Shown here piece after piece: positions 45,511 to 53,717 of a stretch of 53,717 nucleotides of DNA. The position numbers were made by a program, and so were the translations under genes. Source of the stretch: Dinochytrium kinnereticum (lineage: Eukaryota > Chytridiomycota > Chytridiomycetes > Chytridiales > Chytridiaceae); the NCBI GenBank assembly GCA_027604005.1, contig JADGJT010000018.1, forward strand, positions 1-53,717, given 5' to 3'. A model generated the notes under the pieces. That model was not told the DNA's origin. It ran no database searches and saw only the letters and a list, made by a program, of their open reading frames with translations. Positions within the stretch are counted from its first letter, which is position 1; each line of letters starts with the position of its first letter.

Positions 45511-46317
45511 TTGTGAACTGCATTCTTGTCCTCTTGCTGACTTATCATCGCTCGTTAGAGCTTACATGAAATAAAGGTCTTTTTTTTTCTCCTAGGATGA
45601 TGGGGTTCCAGCAATGTTATTATCGAGGTGTGTTATTATCAGACAATGTTTAAAAAATGAAAGAACATTCAAGAAATTCAAGAACTTTTTTTATGATGAT
45701 GTCAAAGGCTTTCTCGGGACTATAAAGAAAGGTTACGGTGTTTGTATTGAGTTGAATAAAAAGACATCACAAGCTGGAAAAAAAATGAGACAAATATGGC
45801 CGTCACCAAGAAACGCGTTTCCCTTCAATCACAACTAAAGAACACAGAACAGAAAACTGCCATAACCCCGTGATTGCGAAGCGTACAGTAACACCATTAA
45901 CACCTCACGGATTTCAAAAACAATTATGATGCAAAGGCGGTCAATCATATTACGAAAGGATTAGAAGAAGCTTTAAAAAGACCTCAATGATGTTGGCCAA
46001 CCCCCCTAAAAAAAAAAATAACCTGGTGAAAGTAGCCGCAGCAATATGCAGCCACATTAAAACAAGAGCATAGAAAGGTCCTGAAAGTACCGCAACCGCG
46101 ACCAAAAAAAACTCAGCATCAAGAAACTATCGCCACCCCTCCCAAAAACAAAACCAAAAATATATAATCACTAAGAGGAAACGCCAAGCACGAAAAGAAT
46201 ACGCCACTGCAAAAGGCAAGCAAAACGAAAGAAAACCGGAAGGAATCGCCGGAAAAAAAAAAGGAAAAAAAGGAAAAAAAACAAACACAAAGACAGAAAC
46301 AAACGTCCTTCATAAAC
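45511..46317. other. Intergenic region between convergent genes
   Basis: A-rich 3' flanks of the 3CxxC gene and the third SH3-tailed gene. Short frames have no recognisable content. Confidence 0.5.
45570..45575 (+). terminator. Polyadenylation-like hexamer
   Basis: AATAAA about 60 bp after the stop of the 3CxxC gene. Judged on motif and position only. Confidence 0.35.
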
Positions 46318-48827
46318 CTAATTCCTATCCAAAGTAGACCCATCATTCGACCTCGCCAAAGACCCCAGAGCAGACATAACAGGTCTCCCACTCACATAAC
46401 TCCTTCTATCCCCCTCTCCACTCCCCTCAGAAGTCGCCACTCCCTGGCTTCCATCCAATCTCGAAAACGGGCTCTGAGAGGAATACCCTAACGCAGCCGC
46501 GTCCTTCTGAGGGTGATGAGAACTGCTTGTGTAAGGCGATGATCCATAAGGCAGGCTTTGGACGGTCTCAGGACGGTGGACGGGTTCTGACCCGCTTCCG
46601 TATTGCCCACTGCCGCTTCCGTAGACTGCGCTCGAGTTGAAGCTTGGACGAGGAGGTGGCAGGGAGTCTTGGGAGATGCTGCCAGGATTTTGAACGGTTG
46701 AAACGTCGTTACTAGAGTGACGGTATTAGCATGCGGTGTTTAGAGGACTTGAAAGGTTGCATACCCGTTCCTCCCAAGCGGGTTCGAAAGATCGTGATAA
46801 GAGGTCGAGTTATTGGGAGCATTGAGGTAACTTCTTCGGTTATTATTGTCATAAGTGGAAAGGGTTCCTGCCCCCTCGTATCGACTAGTGTTGGTCATTG
46901 TGAGGTGCTGGAGTGTTGCAGAGTTTATCGAGTTGCGGACTTCAGGTGCAAAGGCAGTGTTGGCAGCTGAGACGGCCGCAGCAGGGAGATCCGCCTCACG
47001 GTCGTGAACGGGGATAGGGACAGAGTCCATTGGCTCCAAACAAGCCATCGGAAGGTACCCAAACATGCGAGTGCTTTGATTCGTTCCACGAGCCCATCCG
47101 TCACTGAAGAATAGTTTGGTCAAGGTTCAAAATCCACGAATCGCAAGCAAAGAAATATCAAAGAGCAAAAACAATGCATACTTGTAAATAGTTTCCAGAA
47201 CAACAAACTCTCCAACCTGCAGCAACACCTCATCGTCCATCTGAGGCTCATAAGCCGTCACAACCGTCCAAAGCGCGCTAAAAGTGCTCTCAGGAGCCAA
47301 CGCGGTCGACGGCGCAGCAGTGGAAGCCGCAGATGTAGCAACAGCATTAGAAGTCCCCAACGCCGGAGACGCTGAGGAGACCGTGAAACTATTTGTGTTT
47401 CTCATGGTCGAAGCTGAGCTGCTATTATTGGTATTGGCAATAGTCTGAATGGTCTCCTCAAGCCTATCCATTCTCGCCTTGTTATGAGCGACGACCATGG
47501 ATTCCTCCTTTCTCTGCCTCTTTCGGTAATAGCCAACCGCAAAGATCGCAACCGCTGCAATGGCGGCCAGGATAACACCCGAGATGGCACCAATGACCGC
47601 AGGAGATACGCCGGACGCTGCCGCAGCGGATTCATTGGGAGTGGATGAGGAAGTTGGGGGGATTGTCGTTGAGATGGACACAGAGCTTGTGGCTATCGTG
47701 ATGATGGTGGATGTGGATAACGGTGGAAGGCGAGCGCAGCACTCGTCACTACTGGACTGACAGAAAGCGCGCGCATCAGCGATACGTGTAGACCCAAACC
47801 CGCATGAACTCGCTTCCGAAGTTGATGCTGTGGAGCATGCAATCGTCCTATTGTAACTCCCATTCGAGAATTGCCTTCAAACAAGCAACATTCTTAAAAC
47901 ACCATCCAACAAGCAAATCGCAATCATTTTCAAAAAAGACAACTTACTGGCAGAATCCAGTCCAAGTCGCCGCGATCGAGCTTATCGCAGCAGGAGTTAG
48001 GCGACACCTGGTGGAACTCAGAATGGCAATGAAACTCTCAGCGAAATTTTCACATATCCCCGGGCACAACACAGGAGCTGGTCTGGCGATATTCGCCGTA
48101 CATCGACCAGCGACATTGTTCGAGCTAATTTGAGCAAGAGTCGGGGTGGAGTCAATGACTACCGCCTTGGCACACATGATAGAGGTAGAATAACGTAACG
48201 GGGAGTTATCGGGCTGTTGCGGGGTGGGAAAGAGGGAAGTTGATAAAATACGATGAGGATTTAATTAAAATATATCAGGCATAAAAACAAAGAAGCTGCA
48301 ACCCCACGCAATCGCAAACAATCCACACAACAAAACCACGACATCGACCAAAAAAAAAAAACATCCAAAAAAAAAACAACAAAAAAACAAAACAAAACAA
48401 AAAAAAAGCAAAAAATGAAACCCACCGTAACGCCAGTACAGTTCGCCAAAAACCCTCTGTAAAGAAACCCAGTCAACTCCCTCGCAGAAATATCAATCCA
48501 CTGATCAAACGAAGCCACATCATTCAAAGCCGCCAAGATCGAGTCCCCCTGAAACTCTGGTCCCCTCTTCAAAGTCTGCAGATCAACCACATTCGCAGCG
48601 TACCCATCGCAGCTATTTCAAAAACCACACAATGGTGAAGAGGGACGCCAGGCCACATCGTGAATGATTGAGAACTGGAACCAAAAAAAAAACAAACAAA
48701 CAAGCAAAAACAATAAAACAAGCGCTTACGTCCTGGAGGAAGTGAGAGGAAGACAGTAGGATTGCTGAATCGAGAGTTGTGGAAAGGATGCAACGACGAG
48801 GACGAGCAGTGTCCAGCCCTTGCGCAT
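46318..48827 (-). CDS. SH3-tailed membrane protein, family member 3
   Basis: Six exons (48827-48730, 48612-48426, 48213-47948, 47847-47182, 47103-46765, 46711-46318) give 649 residues. A signal peptide (MRKGWTLLVLVVASFPQLS) comes first; an in-frame ATG 21 bp upstream is an alternative start. The outer domain follows the family pattern: TCDGY, FDQWID, RYSTSIMCAKA, LCPGICENF, CGFGSTRIADARAFC and DECC. One membrane helix (about VIGAISGVILAAIAAVAIFAVGYY) leads to a basic, Asn/Ser-rich stretch and an SH3 domain (ALWTVVTAYEPQMDDEVLL, NDGWARG, GYLPMACLEP) with an intron at the NDGW site, as in member 1. Unlike the others it has a long disordered tail of about 200 residues rich in Ser, Tyr and Pro after the SH3, which could carry docking or phosphorylation sites. 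Role as receptor or adhesion scaffold is inferred. Confidence 0.85.
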
Positions 48828-49306
48828 GGACAGCACCGTCAAAGTCATCCTTGCTGGCTTGAGGTGATGTCGCACAGAAGAGACAAAACTGCAATCAAAC
48901 CACCCAAAATCTCTTCTCGAAGAGGAAGGGGCACTGCCGTGCTTCAACGACATTTCTGGTTTGAAGGATGATACGATAGTTTACTTGCTTTCTTTCCTTC
49001 TCTCTTTTAACAAAGACACGTCCAAAACTGCATTCAAGTAAGGTCGTGATTCACAAGACGTGTCCGCATCCACCAAGATGCGCGGTGCAAAAAAGCATGT
49101 TCAAAAACGCTGCCATCAACATGAAAAATGCGTGAAAGGAGTGCAAGACAACGCGTTCAAAGAAGATTAACAAAAAAAAAAAAAAAGAGTTATTTGAGGC
49201 ATGCCATAACTAAAAAACAAGAAAGAAAAAAAAAACAAGCAAATAAATAGGCACCACCAACCCTCCCACCAGACTCAAATCCACCCCCCCCCCGCAAACT
49301 TCTTTC
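48828..49306. other. Intergenic spacer
   Basis: 5' flank of the third SH3-tailed gene and 3' flank of the acyltransferase gene. It has A runs but no gene or definite signal. Confidence 0.45.
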
Positions 49307-50611
49307 TTAAGGAGACAACAAAGGCTGATCCACCTGCTTAACCTTCATCCTCTCCCCAAACCCCACCACCCTTTTACAAACCACCTCCGCAAAATCCATC
49401 ACCGGTTTCTCCAGCGAGTAAAACATGACATGCGACGCAACGGTCGTGATGACAAGCTGCCAAATCGCATGATCCACCGACGGCACCATGCTCACAAACC
49501 GTTCATAATAGATATGAACCACCATGTGAAGAAGGTAAGCAGAGAAGCTGATCTTCCCATAATACATCAACACCGGCGATTCAAGGCTCTTGGTCACCAA
49601 TCCATCTGGGCTGTTCATGCAGAGGATCATGATCATCGCCACGAAAAATCCCGCCCAGTTTCCTGTCCAAACCCACGGTTTCTCGGCGTACGGTGGGAGA
49701 AAGGTGATGCCGTACCCCAGCAGCGCAAAGATGAGAAGATCGACAACGCAGGTCACCATCCACCTTCCCCTCACGCCAATACGTTCCATGGTGGAGGTGT
49801 GATACCCAACGACCTCCCTCAAGTACCGATTGACAGATTCTGGCTGCTCCACCGCTCGTCTGACCCAAAAATGCAACGTCCCCAGCACGCTTCCCATCAA
49901 GAACGTTCGAAAGAAAACGCGAATGTTCAGCTCGGGATGATCGAGAGGTGCTTCGTAAGCTTCAATGGTGAACGACCCCATGATGAAGACAGGGAGAAAC
50001 AAGCTTGACAAGTGGATGGCGAGAACGTAGATGGGAATCACGAGGTAATACCTCATCTCCACTGGAATCGTCCACAACACCGATAACCCCGCTGTTCGCA
50101 ACGTTATGAGATCATAGAAACTCGCGGCAGGAAAGATCTGAGCTCCAGGCAGTATGGTCGGCAAGATCTGTTTCCCAATCACCGCCACAACCACCACAGG
50201 AGGAAGGATCCTCCAAACCCTCTTAATGGTGTAATTCACAAAACAAACCGCCAACTTCATCCTAGTCGTCTCTGCTCGAAGATCCAACACAGACGTCACG
50301 ATCCTCTGCATCGCTCGATGAAGATTGAACGTGAGGAGGTAGGCGCTCAAAGTGAAGAATCCAGGCACCCCAATGTGGGATCCAAGCCTCGCCGTAAACG
50401 AAGGATGGCAGAGTCCCCTTGCATCAGACACAAAGTGCTGGTAGAGGACAAACAGCGCAAAGAGGCCACGAAGGCCGTCCAGGAAGATCAGCCTCCCGGA
50501 CGGGCGGTGGGCGATCGTGGGTGGTCGCAGCTTCTTTGAGTTGCCTGTAGGGCTTGAGGGGGGATGTGATGTGCCATGCGAGCCATTTACGTGGCCCTTG
50601 TCGTTGGACAT
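49307..50611 (-). CDS. Acyltransferase-3 family membrane protein, copy 1
   Basis: One exon, 434 residues from ATG at 50611; an in-frame ATG at 50710 would add 33 residues, and I chose the downstream one because the extra segment has no family character. The sequence shows the acyltransferase-3 (OafA/YrhL-type) signature FLDGLRGLFALFVLYQH at the first membrane helix, then about ten hydrophobic segments, with TIPVEMRYYLVIP and GKISFSAYLLHM as further family blocks. Such enzymes transfer acyl groups (often acetyl) to sugars or lipids at membranes. The substrate is unknown. The next gene downstream in the window, same strand, is a paralogue with about the same length and order of motifs. This copy has no intron, whereas the paralogue has one just before TIPVEMRYY. 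Confidence 0.85.
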   Translation of the reverse strand: MSNDKGHVNGSHGTSHPPSSPTGNSKKLRPPTIAHRPSGRLIFLDGLRGLFALFVLYQHFVSDARGLCHPSFTARLGSHIGVPGFFTLSAYLLTFNLHRAMQRIVTSVLDLRAETTRMKLAVCFVNYTIKRVWRILPPVVVVAVIGKQILPTILPGAQIFPAASFYDLITLRTAGLSVLWTIPVEMRYYLVIPIYVLAIHLSSLFLPVFIMGSFTIEAYEAPLDHPELNIRVFFRTFLMGSVLGTLHFWVRRAVEQPESVNRYLREVVGYHTSTMERIGVRGRWMVTCVVDLLIFALLGYGITFLPPYAEKPWVWTGNWAGFFVAMIMILCMNSPDGLVTKSLESPVLMYYGKISFSAYLLHMVVHIYYERFVSMVPSVDHAIWQLVITTVASHVMFYSLEKPVMDFAEVVCKRVVGFGERMKVKQVDQPLLSP

Positions 50612-50711
50612 TACGTGATCCGGCTTTAAAAGTGGATGGGGATGAGGCGAGAGTTGAGGAGTCGCATGCAAGTTTTTATGGGCAAAATGTCGTGTCACTA
50701 TTACTTCCAAA

Positions 50712-51504
50712 AATACTTAAACGTCTCTCAAGCCTCGGACTCGAAACGCTTATAGCACAACACCCAAAATCCTCAACACCATCGGCAAACAAAATCTAAA
50801 CAACATCCGCAAGCGCAAACATCTAAAAAACCCATCAGCAAGCAACAAGCTAAGTGCCATTCCAGCCTCTAATTTAACACAAATAAAAGAAGTAAAAAAA
50901 ACAAAAAACAAACGATAAACAACAGAGATACAGAGCCTCCACCCCCTCTCCCTTCCTTATATAAAAAAAAAAAGAAGAAGAAAAAGAAAAAGGAAAAAAA
51001 AGGAGGAGAAAGCCACCATAATCCATCCGCAACAAAGAGCCGCACAACGAGAATGAGAAGAAAAGGACACAAAAGACAGGGCGAAAGAGCATGACTTAGA
51101 TAAGAAGGCAACGTCCATCCAAAAAGAACCGAAAACGAACCGAATCTTCAAAAAAAAAGAGTAGAAGACAAAGACGACGACGACGACAAAGAGGATGGTG
51201 ACGAGAAAGAAGAAAAAAAAAATGAGAGAAAGGGTTCCGGGGGGGGGGGGACGGAGGGAAAGAAAGCGTCAAACACAACGAAACAACAAAAACCGAAATG
51301 AGGTTCAAAGAAACAAGCCGATTCTCATCACTGACTCAACCACAAAACAAAAAAAAACAAAAAAAACATGAGAAAGCAATCAACAAACAAGTAAAGGAAA
51401 GAAATTAAGAAGAAGAAAAAGAAAAAAAAAAGACGAAAACCAGAAGAAAAAAAAAAAAGGAATCAACAATAAAATAAAAAAAGCGAAAACCCCCTTCAAC
51501 ACCT
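50712..51504. other. Purine-rich intergenic DNA
   Basis: Between the tandem acyltransferase genes the plus strand is almost all A and G over long stretches (about 50940-51010 and 51380-51480), with a GAC repeat near 51174-51190 and a G run at about 51239-51250. No gene is supported. Part of it is the 5' flank of copy 1 and the 3' flank of copy 2. Confidence 0.6.
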
Positions 51505-53121
51505 TCAAGAAGGCAACAAAGCCTCCCCACTCTTCCCCCTCCCCGCCTCCCCCCTCCCCCGATCCACCCACCCCTGCACCCGCCTACACAAAAACTCCGC
51601 AAGATCAATAGTCGGCTTCTCCAACCCCCAAAACATGCAATGCGACAGCACAGTCATGATGACAAACTCCACCAAGATGTGATCCACCGTCGGGGTTCGC
51701 GAGACAAGGTGTCCATAAAACCTCTGAACGTTGATGTGAACAAGGTAAGCCGAGAAGCTAATCTTCCCAAAATACAGCAACACATGCGACTCCAACCCCC
51801 TCGCAATCAACGACTCGGGAGCGTTCATCAAAAGCGTTATCAGAACCACAACGTAAAGTCCAGCCCAGTTCCCTGACCACACCCACCCTTTCTCCGCGTA
51901 AGGTGGGAGGAACGAAACGCTGTACAGCGTCATGGCAAGGACGGTGAAATCCACCCCCCATCGAAGCGTCCATCGTCCCCACGCACCCAACCTCTCCAAG
52001 CAATAAAGGTACACCTTTACAATCGTTCGAGAGAAAGGGTAGACGGAATCAGGTTGATCCATCGCCCTGCGAGTCCAATAATGAAGGGTTCCAAGAACGC
52101 TTCCAGCCAAGAAGGTTCGGAAGAACACGCGGATGTTCAGGTTGGGTTGGTCAAGGGGCGCTTCGTAGGCTTGGAAGGTGAAGGAGGCTAGCGTAATGAT
52201 GGGGAGGAACCAGCTTGATAGGTGGATGGCGATGACGTAGATCGGGATAACGAGGTAGTATCTCATCTCAACTGGGATCGTCTAAAAATGAAACCGTGCA
52301 AACGATCAGCACAAACCAAACCGGAGGAATGAGGAAACAACAGCAACAATCACTACTATCAACCAAGAGAAAAAGCAAATAAAAAAAAATATAAAAAAAA
52401 AAAAAAACGGAAGGGCAAAAGCCAACCAAGGCGAGTGCCAAAAACAAAAACAAAAACAAAAAAAAAAGCAACCCCCAGCAACCAAACAACCACAACCACT
52501 CACCCAATACACCGTCAACCCCGCCGTCCTCAACGTCAAAAGATCAAAATACGACACAGGCGGAAACTCCGCCGTCCCAGGCGCCAACAAAGCCGGCAAA
52601 ACATGTTTCCCCAACACGCAAATAACCAGAAAAGGCGGCATGATCCTCAACACCCTCTTGATCCCATACTTGACCAAACACACCCCCAAGATCCCCCTCC
52701 TCTCCTTACTCCCCAGATCCCTCCACCCCCCAACAATCTTCTGCATCTGATGATGAAGATTGTAGGTGAGGAGGTAAGAGCTCAACGTGAAGAACCCAGG
52801 AACTCCCACGTGGGTGCCAAGACGGTTCGTGACGGTCGGGTGGCAGAACCCTCCAGCGTCTCCAATGTAGTGTTGGTAGACGACGAGAAGGGCAAAGAGG
52901 CCCCGAAGGCCGTCGAGGAAGATGAGACGTTTGGCTCGAGGCGCGGGGGGCCGTTTCTTGATGGTTGTGGTGGTGGTGGTGGTGGTGGTGGGTGTGGTGG
53001 GGTGTGGGGTTGTGGTGGCGGGGGAGGTCATCTCGAGGGATGTTTTTGCGAGCCTGTCGTCGTCGTCGTCGGTTGAGGAAGCAACGGGTGTGAATGCGTG
53101 GGTGCGGGGTGTTGGGGACAT
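51505..53121 (-). CDS. Acyltransferase-3 family membrane protein, copy 2
   Basis: Two exons (53121-52504 and 52281-51505) give 464 residues. After a Pro/Thr-rich N-terminal tail with a run of nine Thr, the acyltransferase-3 signature FLDGLRGLFALLVVYQH opens about ten membrane segments; TIPVEMRYYLVIP, FLPPYAEKGWVWSGNWAG and GKISFSAYLVHI follow the same order as in copy 1. It probably acylates a sugar or lipid at an inner membrane; the substrate is not known. The 222-bp intron is low-complexity and sits exactly between VYW and TIPVEM, where copy 1 is continuous. The start is the first ATG giving a plausible tail; the frame extends upstream to 53409 but with low-complexity content. Confidence 0.85.
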
Positions 53122-53717
53122 TTCTTTCTTGGTTGGTTGTTTGCTGGTTGACGGACAGCCGTGGTGTGTGTGTATGAGGCAACCAAGGGAGAAGCAACAA
53201 AAAAAAGTTGTGTGACCTGTGAGGACTAGCAACTCTGTCCCACGCGAATAAATAAATAAATAAATTAAATAAATAAATAAAATTAAATAAATAAATAATA
53301 AAAATGAATGTCTGTGTGGGGGCGCATTTGTGAGCGGCAGGCAGGGCAGGCAAACAGTTCTTGCTGACGATAAAAATAAAATAAAATAAAATAAAATAAT
53401 CCGTTTCAAACAATTATTATTATTAATTAGTTATTGGCTGCCATTGACCCTCTCTCTCCCTTGGCACGACACTGCTTCAAACAAAACAACATGCTTGTTT
53501 CAGGCAAAGTAAGTAAATAAGTGGTTGCTGAACACAATCTGAGACTGGCATCTAATAAAATAAGACTGGGCTCAAACCCACACTTTCACTCTCGTCCTTC
53601 ACTTCACACAAAAGCTTCTGTTCACAAAAGAAAATGATATTTTGTTCGAAAAAGGGCTGCCGTGGTGGGTGAAGAATGAAAAGAGAAGAAACAAACAAAC
53701 AAAAAAAAAAAAAAAAA
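53122..53717. other. Upstream flank with AAATA repeats
   Basis: 5' flank of acyltransferase copy 2 up to the window end, including the AT microsatellites and a final poly-A run. No further gene is visible. Confidence 0.5.
53248..53301. repeat. AAAT/AATAA microsatellite
   Basis: An array of aaat/aata units with two aaatt interruptions. A second AAAAT array follows at about 53371-53399. Confidence 0.8.

Noticed and set aside
1..53717. tRNA, rRNA, CRISPR arrays, insertion sequences or transposons
   Set aside because: No cloverleaf, rRNA core, spaced identical repeats, transposase, reverse transcriptase or long terminal repeats were noticed in a reading by eye. Short or degraded elements could have been missed.

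Overview
The window is nuclear DNA of a eukaryote. Seventeen protein genes can be built, most of them split by short GT-AG introns of about 40-320 bp. The content points to a zoosporic fungus, most likely a chytrid: a giant flagellar protein (CFAP47-like) sits beside typically fungal genes (GH46 chitosanase, secreted tyrosinase, alternative oxidases, a QCR10-like subunit). Gaps between genes are rich in homopolymers and purine/pyrimidine tracts. I saw no tRNA, rRNA, CRISPR array or transposon. The taxon is an inference.

Layout. 1-2229 is low-complexity DNA with a direct repeat. 2230-5380 holds two divergent genes resembling glycosyltransferase family 6 (the ABO / alpha-1,3-galactosyltransferase family), with matching intron positions; one has lost the metal-binding DXD motif. 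6669-9031, 11218-12897 and 46318-48827 are three members of one family of single-pass membrane proteins: a cysteine-rich outer domain, one membrane helix and an SH3 domain at the inner end. Between the first two lie an acetoacetate-decarboxylase-like gene and a QCR10-like subunit of respiratory complex III. 13194-19484 holds a multidomain tyrosinase flanked by two alternative oxidase genes; one oxidase has intact diiron ligands and the other appears to have lost two of six. 20066-22878 is a tropomodulin-like protein with a long Ala/Glu/Lys helical repeat. 23609-25231 is a GH46 chitosanase. 26079-38150 is a 20-exon CFAP47-like gene of about 3,600 codons. 38824-44681 is a DENN-domain Rab exchange factor with a zinc-knuckle insert, and 44856-45510 a 3CxxC zinc-finger protein. 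49307-53121 holds two tandem acyltransferase-3 membrane enzymes.

How they may work together. Many products belong to the cell surface or secretory route: the GT6-like pair in the Golgi, the acyltransferases, the chitosanase, the tyrosinase and the SH3-tailed receptors. Two oxidases and QCR10 serve mitochondrial ubiquinol oxidation. CFAP47, and perhaps the tropomodulin-like protein, suit a motile wall-less zoospore stage. Nothing shows that these genes form a single operon-like cluster. The most unusual items are the fungal GT6-like pair, the SH3-tailed receptor family and the apparently inactivated oxidase.
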